A stretch of 64,000 bases of DNA from positions 39,656,905 to 39,720,904 of the forward strand of contig NC_067312.1 of assembly GCF_020740795.1 (NCBI RefSeq), given 5' to 3'. Made by a program: the position numbers and the translations under genes. Shown here one piece after another: positions 38,901 to 48,879 of the stretch; the stretch's first letter is position 1; each line of letters begins with the position of its first letter. The notes below the pieces were generated by a model. It did not search any database. It had not been told where the DNA came from and saw only the letters and a program-made list of their open reading frames with translations. The stretch comes from Apus apus. Its lineage: Eukaryota; Chordata; Aves; Apodiformes; Apodidae.

Positions 38901-40522
38901 CAGCTAAAGCTTTGTCTCCCTACATTGTAAAGAGCAGGGGGGATTGAAGTCTGTTACTTCACAATGCTGGTGCTACTGTAAAAACTGAGAATAGAATAAA
39001 ATAATGGTGCTAATGCTCATCCTTAAGAAAGAAGGATTCCAGCTTGTGCTAGCTAGAGCTTTACAAATATAAGTGCATGTGAAGTACATTTTAAGTTCTA
39101 GGACAAGTCTTCATTTCTAAGTTGGTAGGCAGAAAACAGTAAGGTAAGGTAACTGCTATCAGAATCTTCATCCTGTGTAAACATACTCAGTAGAGATTAT
39201 GGAGACTATCACATAGCTAGTACCCTACCTTTGTTAATTTGTGTTATTTTTGTTGGATCAGATCTACTAGTCAAAACTAGCAGGATGTTAAATAAGCAAG
39301 AGAGCGTGGTAAGGTATAAAGCATGTTGAAACTCGCTCTAAGTTATGTCATTGTGTTTGAAGCCACATTGCTAACTAAAAGTGGTAATTGTGGAAATTAC
39401 CTTCTTTTTTTTTTTTTTTTTTATTTGAATTCAAAGTGTGAGACTTGATAGTGAAAAGGTACTTTTCAATGCTTTCAGCTGTAATTGCACACTTAATTCA
39501 TCTGGCTACTTACCTTAAGGGTTAAAATTGTAGTTCTTCTACTTTGACTTGACTGTACACCTAAACCAGACTTGGAACAAATGTCTACCTCCCTAAGATA
39601 AATTAGAAATGCAGTATAAAATAATTACAGGTGTAACTCTGAAAACAAAGTACACTTGATAGTAAGTAAGATGTTTATATAATGCTGTTAATCACAAAGC
39701 ATTTGTGGACTCTGCCTGCTGGTGCACCTTCCCTGCACCAATTACATGGGGATCAACTCCCCCAAGTCAGTTTGCAGTGCTGTAGTCATAGCAGTAGACC
39801 CAGTGTGTAGTGCATCCCAGTGGCAGCCTAACTACCAAAAAACTCTGATGCCAGAGTACATGTACCTGTTTTGGGATTTGCAGGTAGTACGGTAAAAGCC
39901 ACAGATTGAGTATTAATGCTAAAATGATGCTGGGGTAGCTTAAAGAGGGGGGAAAAAAGAAGATGCTAATGCTGAACTGCCAACAGCAAAACCCAGGAGG
40001 GGACACAGTGCGCACCTGCATGAGGTAGTACTTAAAAAAAAAAAGACACCAGCTCTGTAAATCCAGTTCTAGACTGCAGTTTTCTGAGTAACTGTGCAGT
40101 GATCACTGCATGGAGTACTGAAACAGAGAAAGGGTGCTTAAGGGGAAACAGGACTAACAAATTAAAATGATGTAGTGCCATTGAAATCAACATGAAAATA
40201 AGACTGGCATATAAATCTTGTTGCAACTCAGCCTTGCAGCATATTTTCACATAAAAGCAATAGCTGAATCATAAAAGCAAGTGTGTTTCAACAGTGGTAA
40301 CACAATACACCTGTGCTTTTAGGTTTGTGCCTTTGCATTGACTTAACACAAATCAGCTGCAGAGTGAGGCCAAAAGTACTGCCTTTTACCTTAAAAAGGT
40401 ACTCCAGCAGTTCAGTCACAGCTTTTCTTACAACTCTGATAGTTGAGGAGCTATGCTATATTAATTTCTTTCTCCTCTTCTTAGCAGCTCTTCCCTGATG
40501 GTATTTCTAACTTCATCTGCAG
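32927..40522. other. Gene-free DNA, probably GCNT1 5' intron
   Basis: No coding exon or recognised transposon is seen. A patch at 37560-37830 is richer in G+C and open on both strands (109 and 129 codons), without family resemblance. A poly(T) lies at about 39405-39423. If the CpG island is the GCNT1 promoter, this is intron sequence. Confidence 0.4.
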
Positions 40523-40625
40523 GAGGTTGAAGAAATTGATCTCTCACATAAAAATCTTGAAGGGCTTCAAGGGACTGCTTTCCCAGTGAGAAGATGAAGC
40601 ATGACTAGCATTCAGGAAGTGAGTG
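40523..40625 (+). other. Candidate 5' non-coding exon of GCNT1
   Basis: A branch-point-like TTTCTAAC and the acceptor CTTCATCTGCAG (ending at 40522) precede a 103-base segment that ends in a strong donor GTAAGT (40626-40631). It contains a short upstream ATG frame (ATG AAG CAT GAC TAG). The intron to the coding exon would be 414 bases. This rests on splice signals only. Confidence 0.35.
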
Positions 40626-41039
40626 GTAAGTTATAATTATAATGAAACCTATGTCACTGCTGAAGTGAGTAGAAAACATTTTTATCAAACTCTGAAGTGT
40701 GAATTAACACCAAGTATTTGCTTCTCAGCAACAGATCTAACTTACTGGCTTTAATTTTGTCAGAGGCAGCTGAATAATCTCTGTTTTCTTACCGAGCATG
40801 GTTTTGTAGTCTTAGAATTGCAGAAACAGTGTCTCAAAAAAATGATCTGCTTTTTCCAATATTTTTCTAGCAAAATAAACAAATTTTATTAATTAATTTC
40901 TCATTTCCAATGGAATATTTTTTGACTGAACTATTCACCTTTTTACTGTCACTAAATAACATTGTAGTTATTGGCCAGTAATATTTTTAAAGAAGCTTTT
41001 TAATCTTTTGAATGACAGTCATACATCATTTTCTTCTAG

Positions 41040-41176
41040 GATTTTTGCTTCCATCTCCATGACAAACTCACCAAATTCAAAAGAAACAGAAAATGTTTTT
41101 TCTGAAGTTGTTGAAGCTGATATGAGTAGAGTGGAGGGCAATTTTTTTAGCCCTGCAAAGCTACCTGCTATTTGAA
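41040..41176 (+). other. GCNT1: 5' UTR part of the GCNT1 coding exon
   Basis: The acceptor CATTTTCTTCTAG ends at 41039. The leader holds an upstream ATG (41093) in the same frame as the main start, closed by TGA at 41123-41125 after ten codons. This shows that the coding frame does not extend upstream and may lower translation. Confidence 0.6.
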
Positions 41177-42457
41177 ATGCTGCAGAGGAAATTACGGGTT
41201 TGCCACAGCTCACGTTTCAGGCTTTTCTTGGGTCTAACTCTTATTTTAGTAACAATTTCTGTTTTGAAAGTCAACCAGAAACAAGACTTCTTAAATCGGA
41301 GACATCTAGAGCTGACCAAAGAAGATCCTATTGGCAGTGTTAACTGCACCAAGATTATAGAGGGAGACATAGAAGAAATTGAAAAGGTAAAGCTTGAGAC
41401 GTTGTCAGTGTCATTTAAGAAACGCCGCAGACTAACAACAAATGACTATATTAACATGACAGCAGACTGTGCCTCCTTCACGAAGACTAGGAAATATATT
41501 ATGGAATCTCTCAGCAATGAAGAAGCAGAATTTCCAATTGCTTACTCAATAGTGGTTTATCACAAAATTGAGATGCTTGATAGACTTCTAAGATCAATCT
41601 ATGCCCCTCAGAATTTTTACTGCATTCATGTTGACAAAAAGTCTCCAGAATCTTTTTTTGCTGCTGTGAAGGGAATAGTCTCATGTTTTGATAATGTCTT
41701 TATTTCCAGCCAGTTAGAGAGTGTTGTGTATGCTTCATGGAGCAGGGTGCAGGCAGACATTAATTGCATGAAAGATCTCTACAGAAGAAGCTCCAGCTGG
41801 AAATACCTAATAAACCTCTGTGGCATGGACTTTCCTATAAAGACGAACCAGGAAATAGTAGAAAAATTAAAAGCCCTTAAAGGTGAAAACAGCCTGGAAA
41901 CAGAAAAAATGCCTGCTTATAAAGAAGTGAGATGGAAAAAACACCATGAGATTATTGATGGTAAAATAAAGAACACAGGTGTAGACAAACAACTACCACC
42001 TCTCAATACTCCAATTTTTTCTGGTAGTGCCTATTTTGTAGTTAGCAGAAGATTTGTAGAATATGTATTAGAAAACAGCAAAATACTCAAGTTCATTGAA
42101 TGGGCAAAAGATACTTACAGCCCAGATGAGTACCTATGGGCAACAATTCAGAGAATCCCTGAAGTTCCGGGTGCAGTTTCTTCTAGTGACAAGTACGACG
42201 TTTCTGACATGAATGCACTAGCCAGATTTGTCAAGTGGCAGTACTTTGAAGGTGATGTGTCCAAAGGTGCACCCTACCCACCATGCAGTGGAGTTCATGT
42301 TCGGTCTGTCTGTGTTTTTGGGGTAGGAGACCTGAACTGGATGCTACGAAACCACCACTTCTTTGCTAATAAGTTTGACACTGATGTTGACCCTTTTGCA
42401 GTGAAATGTTTGGAGGAGTATTTGCGACACAAAACTTTGTATCTGCAAAAGAACTGA
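41177..42457 (+). CDS. GCNT1: Core 2 beta-1,6-N-acetylglucosaminyltransferase 1
   Basis: This is a Golgi type II membrane enzyme (EC 2.4.1.102, family GT14). It adds GlcNAc in beta-1,6 linkage to the GalNAc of core 1 O-glycans, making core 2 branches that carry selectin ligands. It has 426 residues versus 428 in human. Residues 1-13 are a basic cytosolic tail, about 14-32 the membrane anchor (LFLGLTLILVTISVL), and then the stem. N-glycan sites are at Asn56 (NCT) and Asn93 (NMT), near the positions used in mammals. The catalytic domain shows FPIAYSIVVYHKIEMLDRLL, YASWSRVQADINCMKDL, LINLCGMDFPIKTN and FSGSAYFVVSRR. SPDEYLWATI holds the catalytic Glu318 (mammalian Glu320); KGAPYPPC and GDLNWML follow. 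The cysteine pattern of the family is kept. Like its orthologues it has a single coding exon. In-frame stops upstream and G at -3 support this ATG. Nothing suggests damage. Confidence 0.98.
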   Translation: MLQRKLRVCHSSRFRLFLGLTLILVTISVLKVNQKQDFLNRRHLELTKEDPIGSVNCTKIIEGDIEEIEKVKLETLSVSFKKRRRLTTNDYINMTADCASFTKTRKYIMESLSNEEAEFPIAYSIVVYHKIEMLDRLLRSIYAPQNFYCIHVDKKSPESFFAAVKGIVSCFDNVFISSQLESVVYASWSRVQADINCMKDLYRRSSSWKYLINLCGMDFPIKTNQEIVEKLKALKGENSLETEKMPAYKEVRWKKHHEIIDGKIKNTGVDKQLPPLNTPIFSGSAYFVVSRRFVEYVLENSKILKFIEWAKDTYSPDEYLWATIQRIPEVPGAVSSSDKYDVSDMNALARFVKWQYFEGDVSKGAPYPPCSGVHVRSVCVFGVGDLNWMLRNHHFFANKFDTDVDPFAVKCLEEYLRHKTLYLQKN

Positions 42458-45030
42458 AGTACTGCGTGTTCCTGTCAGAGAACATAGGTACAAGTAGTAT
42501 AGAGCTATGTACTTTAATGTGTAACACTAGTGGTGGTTGTGCTGATGGTGGGTATAATTGTTCTCGCCATGTTGATATTATGGTGATGACACTTCCCCTG
42601 TCTTGTCCACGGACAAAGGGAAGAGAAAACATATCTTAAGTGATAATGGGGATGCATTGTATTGCACACTGAGGCTTGAAACTTTGGGTACAAAATTGAA
42701 GACAAAGTTTTGGAGAGCAAACTATTTGGAATATTTATTATCTAAAAGGTGTAATCAGTGGGCTTCCTTTGGTTAGACTCTTTTCTTTGGTTAGACTGTT
42801 TCTTTTAAGGCTTGGAAAATGCATGTTGCTCATGGTTATTCCTCATTTTTTTCCCCACAAATGTAAAGCTAGCTGTGATGTCAGTTACTAATTGAAATAA
42901 GTAAAGTTTGGGGGGGCGGGTGGGGAAATCACATTTGGGAAAAAAATCCCAGAGAACATAAGGGACATGCAGAATAAAAACAGATAACATTGAAACGGGG
43001 AGTTGTACAAAACCAGATCCCAATTAGAGAAAAACACGCCCCAAGCAGTCACCAGCCTGGCCTTGAGACAGGCCTACAGGACAGATTAAAGGGATGGAAA
43101 GGAGCACTCCCCACAGCTTATGTTGGTTACAGCCTTGAACACTGGGGTAAAAAAAAAAGAGTAACTGAAATCACTGTATTTCGTGGTAACGCCATGTGAC
43201 CCTTCATGCCCTCTCCCCCTCACACACACTCTGGGATGGGGAGGACAAAGGCCAACTAGAAGCTTGTGGGTTGAGACAAAGGACAAGGAGGGTTCTTCAC
43301 CAATTAAGGTCCTGGGCAAAACAGACTCAGTGTAGGGAAAAATAATAATTTAATTTCACACTCATCAAACACACACAGGACACAGACAACACACAGAGCA
43401 GGGCTTGCATATGTTACCCCGCCCCTCCCTTCTTCCTGGGCCCAAATCATTTTGTTCCTGGTTTCTCTCCATTCTTCCCCCCAGCGGCACAGGGGACAGG
43501 GGTTGGGGTCTAGGGTCAGTTCAAAGGCTGGTGGTTCTGTATAGTCTTCCCCTGCTTCCCCGGGGGGTCTATCCCATGGGAGAGAGTACTCCACGAACCT
43601 CTCCTTCATGAGTCCTTCCCACAAGGTCCAGAGCAAGCTGCTCCAGTGTGGGCTTCCCACAGAGTCACAGGCTGTTTCAGAACAGCCAACTCCCCTGGCA
43701 CCAGGGTCTTCCAAAGATGCATAATGTAGGTCCACTGGCAGAAAAATCCAAGTTCACCACTCCTGGAATCTTCAGGGAATGTTCCACAACGTTCCTCCAT
43801 GAATGCAGGACAGCCTGCCATCTTGCCATGGGTTGCAGGGAAACTTCTGCTTGGGCACCTTCTTCTGCCTCCAGCTCAGCTCCTTTCCAGCTGCTCGCTC
43901 TGCTCAGGTCTCTTTTCAGTTCTTTGGAATGTTAATCACGGAGGTGCATCTATTGTCCCTCTAATGGCTCCTTGGCTGGTTTTATAGCAGGGAGAGCTTC
44001 TCAGCTTCTTATCTGATCCACCCTGGAGCCCTTCCTCTGCTACCAAAAAACCTAACAAACCAAACCAGAATACCATATTAATATATTAATGAGCTATTAA
44101 CATACTAAAATTCACACCCCCAGGCTAGAGGGACCCTACTAACGACAAGCCCCCCTGCTCTTTGAGCAGGTGCAGTGAGATTCCTGAGCATTGTCACTTG
44201 AAGTGGAAGCAAGGAATGACTTGACCAATTGTGTCTGCCAGTGATAGAATAGTTTTAGAGATAAAGTTATTTCTCACATTTTTTTGGTATAAAAGTAGCA
44301 TTTGTGTTTCAGCAAACAGAGCTTGCCTTGTGGAATACCCCCCTGCTCCCTGTTCTGCGCAGATCTGGATATTAGAAGAAAATCTCTTGACTCTGTGTGT
44401 GAATTGGCTTCTTGCACACTGGGTGACAGAGCCCACTTTTGGAACAACACCTGGCAGGGAAAGATGAAGAAGGGGGGAAACAAAAAAGGGGGAAAAAAAG
44501 CAGCAGGTCTGCACAGACTTCATACTGGGTACTGAAATATCTCAGGAAAAAATATTAGAATTTATTTGAAAACTATTCAGAAGGGAATATACCAAAGCCA
44601 CCTGTCATAACTTAAATCTGGTTGCTGTAGTTCTGTAAAATGTAATTCTTAATCCTCCTGAGAATTTAATCTTAAGCATGGAGTATTAAGCACTTGTGTT
44701 TAAATTTTCGTAGCCAAATCTTTCTTTTGTACTCTTAAACTCCCCTGATAATGTGACATAAAATTTATATGCTGGTTTCAATTATATATTCTCAGGGAAA
44801 CTTCGGTTTTGTGCCTCATGAGAGTTAGACTTGTAATTTTACACTTCTTACTGTATCGGGGGTCTTGCTTTTGTATGTAAAGTGACTCAAGTTTATAAAA
44901 AACTTAAAAGAATTGCAAAGTTGTGTGTACATGTCTTTCATGGAACTGCTAGTTTCTGGTTTTTGTCAAGCTCAACGCATTCCAGATTCTTTCATCATTC
45001 CAGATGCAAAAATAAAGTTATTTTTCTAAA
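42458..45030 (+). other. GCNT1: Probable GCNT1 3' UTR
   Basis: No gene follows directly. AATAAA signals are at 42973-42978 and 45011-45016. The first would give a UTR of about 0.5 kb. The second would give about 2.6 kb and enclose the antisense LTR at 43165-44145. Both choices are plausible. Confidence 0.4.
43165..44145 (-). mobile_element. Avian LTR, antisense in the GCNT1 3' region
   Basis: Read on the minus strand, this stretch has the same order of motifs as the LTR at 24935-27127. These include a segment with GGATAGACCCCCCGGGG, GAAGCAGGGGAAGAC, TGTGCCGCTGGGGGGAAG, GAAATTAAATTATTATTTTT, GAGTCTGTTTTGCCC and CCTTAATTGGTGAAGAACCC. A TATAAAACC box lies near 43980. Both edges are approximate, no target-site duplication was fixed, and no internal retroviral sequence is attached, so it is probably a solo LTR. 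Confidence 0.65.
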
Positions 45031-46229
45031 TGATACTGCCTATTCCTACAATTAAAGTCCTAAAGTCACCACCAAAAAATCCTGAAGTGTTTTTACTGTA
45101 GTGTGCCATACACAATTGAAGCTGCAGCTGATACAAGTTCTACCCTTCCTCCATATACACATTCATTCATTCATGTCCCTGTGCTTGTTCTGGTGCACCA
45201 GCTGGTGCAGCTGATTTTTACTTGCTTCTTTTCATAGAAGGGAAAGGAGGAAATCTGGATGAGTTTTGTTCCACTTTATGTTCCCGCTTAGTTTAGCTAC
45301 TGCAAAATGGCACAGAAGCATGGTGGTGTGAGAACTTGGCAGTGCGAGGGATAGTATTTCTTCCCATATCAATTCAGGTTAGCCAAGCATAGTTACTGCC
45401 AGGTGTCTCATCTTACTCTTGAGATGACACTGGAATTTCATAACAGGCACTAGCAAATGGCAAAACAGACTCATTTTTTGTTTCTTTAACTGTTGCTGTG
45501 ATGGCAGCATGTGTTTCTTACAAAGGTAGTTTGTCATGAAGTTTCTCCTGAGGTGTGCCCCAGCACTTAGACATTAGCATAATGAACTGCTTACTGTTGA
45601 TCATGCAAACAGGTAGGGAGGCAAGCAATTTAATCTGAAATATGTCCTATTCTTGCCAACCCTGCCTTCAGAACCACCTGAAAGCTCTTTAGCAAGTTTT
45701 CATGCACTCTCACATGATGCATAAAGTGGTAATTGAAGCCTATGAGCTGAGGCAGTGGAGAGAAATACCTTGTCTTCCCCACCCTTTGGCTTTTCTACAA
45801 GAATGCTCTTACAGACAGTTGGGCTCTACCACTTTTGCACAAGCTACAACCAAGTGTAACTTTACTGCATATAGTATTGGGAAATTCCAGGCACTTGTTA
45901 CATTTTTAGCATAAAGGAAGCTGACTGTTTTTAAGAATTTCCACCTAAAGACAAGCTACATTAGTAGGTTCAATAAGACCAGAACTGCTACACTGCTAGA
46001 TCAAATAGACTGAAAAAGTGATAATGAAGTTCTCTGCACCCATTTCCCTACCTATTCCAGCCTGTTTGGTACTTACTCATTTGTTTAATACAAGGAATGC
46101 CTATCTGTATCTCTTGTGTTAATGACACTGCTACTGTAAATAGACAATGAAGATGCTACTTGACGGGGTGCTCCAAATGTTACTGTTTGGATAGAATCGA
46201 GAGAGATCCTGTCTACACTCACTGAATGT
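45031..46229. other. Gene-free DNA downstream of GCNT1
   Basis: AT-rich sequence with a short (ATTC)n-like run near 45160; no gene or known repeat is recognised. Confidence 0.4.
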
Positions 46230-46400
46230 TGCTACAGAGGTCCAGGTTGGAAGGGAGGGACCTCTGAAGATCATCTAGTCCAACCCCCTTGCTTAGAGCA
46301 GGATCACCTCCAGTGGATCATGCAGGAACTGGTCCAGATGGGTTTGGAATGTCTCCAGAGGAGACTCCACAACTCTCTGGGCAGCCTATTACACTGTGTT
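46230..46400 (-). mobile_element. CR1 LINE 3' fragment
   Basis: The stretch reads GAAGATCATCTAGTCCAACC, then GGATCACCTCCAGTGGATCA and CCACAACTCTCTGGGCAGCC, which is the reverse complement of the CR1 3' region. It is strongly truncated. Confidence 0.85.
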
Positions 46401-47629
46401 ACTCTTAGAGGTGGTCAGAAGCATTGCTCCCAGCAAAGTGGAGTCTTCGGAGTGAAGAAACTATGTTGTATTCTGTACGAAGGAAAAATTGGAGAATGTT
46501 GCTGTTTAGTGTACATTCTCCAGAAGGAAGACTTCCTTTTTCTTCTGGGGGAAAGTGAATCACAAACCTCCCCTCTCTCTAAAACTGACTGAAGAGATGT
46601 TCTAATTGAGTAGATTTTAAATGGTCTAGAAAGGCAATTTCAGGAAAAAAACTCTTAATCTGCTGAACAAGTACTGAATATGACAAGGGAAAATAATAGA
46701 TTAATTAACAGTATTTCAACTACACAGTACAGAAAAGACATTATGGTCAGCTATAATGGGTAGAGAAAACTATGTTAACTTACATTAGTGTTTCACTGAA
46801 TCTGCCAAGAAACTTAGCCAAAATCATAGAATCGTTCATAATAATAATTCTAGGATCAAGCAACTGTATGGCACCAACAAAACTCAAATAAAATTTTAGG
46901 GGATTATATCCCTTGCTGAAATCAGGAGTAGGTTTTTCATAACTTGTCTCAGTTTTCTAGGAGGTATTTAGAGGACTGGAGTGAAAGTATAGTACTAGCT
47001 TGCATGAACATGAAGGAAGAATGCTTCACTGACAGTGAAGCAAAAAGCCAATCTTGATGCTTTGCTGAAGACACTCTTGTTAGGAATAGCTAAAAATTAA
47101 AAACATAATGAAAACCATTCTGAATACAGTGGTGCTCCAGTACAAGAAAACTGCTGATCACCTCCAAGTTCCCTCTCAAGGAAGAAGGCAACATACAGAC
47201 CTGTACCAGGATTGGACTTGGAAGCTGGACAGAGGAGAGAGCAGTTAAAATCAAAGCTGTGATGGTGGGTGCTGCCCAGGGCACTTGCTTTTTCCGGTTC
47301 CTGTTGCATGCATGTAGCTTACACCAGACCCCAGACTGTGACCTTACAGTCATTCTGGCAGCTAGGAAGGAAACTGGTTTGCATTCTGCCTATCAAATAA
47401 TATTTTCTTTTTTCTTTGTGTTAGAGCTTGTTTAGTTTTCCAGTCCAGCTTACCAATGCTAGGAATGAGTAGCTAGTGAAACTGTTGTTGAAGTAATACA
47501 TATGCTATTAAAAATACCCCAACTTTTAATTTTCCATAGAAGAATTTTCCAAGAGAGCTCAGTGCATCAGAGGCACAGCTCCGGTTCAGCCCTCACACAA
47601 AAACATTCTGAGTGGCCCTAAAAACAGTA

Positions 47630-47762
47630 ATAGAATCATAGAATCATTTAGGTTGGGAGGGACCTTAAAGATCATTTAGATCCAACCCCCCTGCACTGGC
47701 AGAGACAACCCTGACTAGTCCAGGTTGCTCAGAATCCCATCCAACCTGGCCTTCAATGGCTA
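47630..47762 (-). mobile_element. CR1 LINE 3' fragment
   Basis: Tandem TAGAATCATAGAATCATTTA marks the octamer tail, followed by GGTTGGGAGGGACCTTAAAG and CCAACCTGGCCTTCAATGG in reverse orientation. It is well preserved but only about 130 bases long. Confidence 0.88.
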
Positions 47763-48831
47763 TTAATACATCAGTTGAAAAAAACTAACAACAATTTGCT
47801 TGGTTGAATGGTAATCATTGTGGTGACCAAGTAACCTCTATCGCTAAGGGTCACCAGGCAGAAAACCTTTAGGCTCAAAGGTTGATTTGATCCCAGAAAC
47901 TGGCTACCTGTGCTTTCATCTCTTTCCTGCCTTAGATTTGGTTTGACAGGAAGCATGTGCTTGGCACTCTCGCTGCTTCCTATCTAGCACAACAGAAAAA
48001 GACAGGGAACCTTCAAGGTGAATACTGCATTTTAAGGTAGCCAGCCAGATAACCATTACTTGGTGCACTTTTGAGTGGTCTGACAATTAAAAATTTATCT
48101 GGCTTGTAACATCAATGCATTAGAGGATAAAAATTAAAGAAGAGGCCATCTGCTACAATATAGTTGTACTGTAGTGATGGGGAGAACATAATCCCTTCCT
48201 CCAGATTCAGTGCTATCGCTAGCTCCAAATGGCAGTGGCAGTCATTAAAATAATAAAGTTCTGTTGCAATCTTTCACTGTTTTAATTTTTAGCTTCTTTT
48301 ACTCTTGAAAATTATAAAGTTGAAATTTTTTAGTTACTTATAGAATATATAAAAGAGTTTAAATATAGTGAGCACCTTTTCAGTTCATTAAAACATGGAC
48401 AATTTTATTACATAAAGGTTTCCCAATTCCAGTTAGTAATGCCATTCATCCTTAGCTTAACATTTCAATAATCTAGAAGACCACTTTCCAGAGTTTAAAA
48501 ATTTTCTTCTTTCCAATAGATTAGTTTCCCTAACTGCGCTTTTAATACCCTAGACTGCTGTGTGGTAAATTAACAGTAACCTGCTTTTGACAGGCAAAAA
48601 GCCTTCCAGTTGCCTTAGACAGCAGACACAAAAAAGCAATACCCTCTAGGTTATGCTCTTTTTCCCAAATCAAGTCACTCAACTTTTTCCAGATATTCTT
48701 TCAGAATTTTCAAGAACCTACACTGATTTGATTTATCAAGTTATTTTCTTCATATTGTATCCCGAGTTTTTCTGCTTCATAACTGAAATTAGTCCGTTTC
48801 TCAGTCTTTGCATATAAGTAACAGTTTGTGG

Positions 48832-48836
<5 letters not shown>

Positions 48837-48879
<43 letters not shown>
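48837..48879. repeat. Poly(T) tract of about 43 bases
   Basis: An unbroken T run. It could be the poly(A) tail of a minus-strand retrocopy, but the sequence next to it (48880-49300) is not recognised as a processed transcript. Confidence 0.95.

Noticed and set aside
43304-43735. A 143-residue minus-strand frame
   Set aside because: It lies entirely within the LTR at 43165-44145 and is LTR sequence, not a gene.
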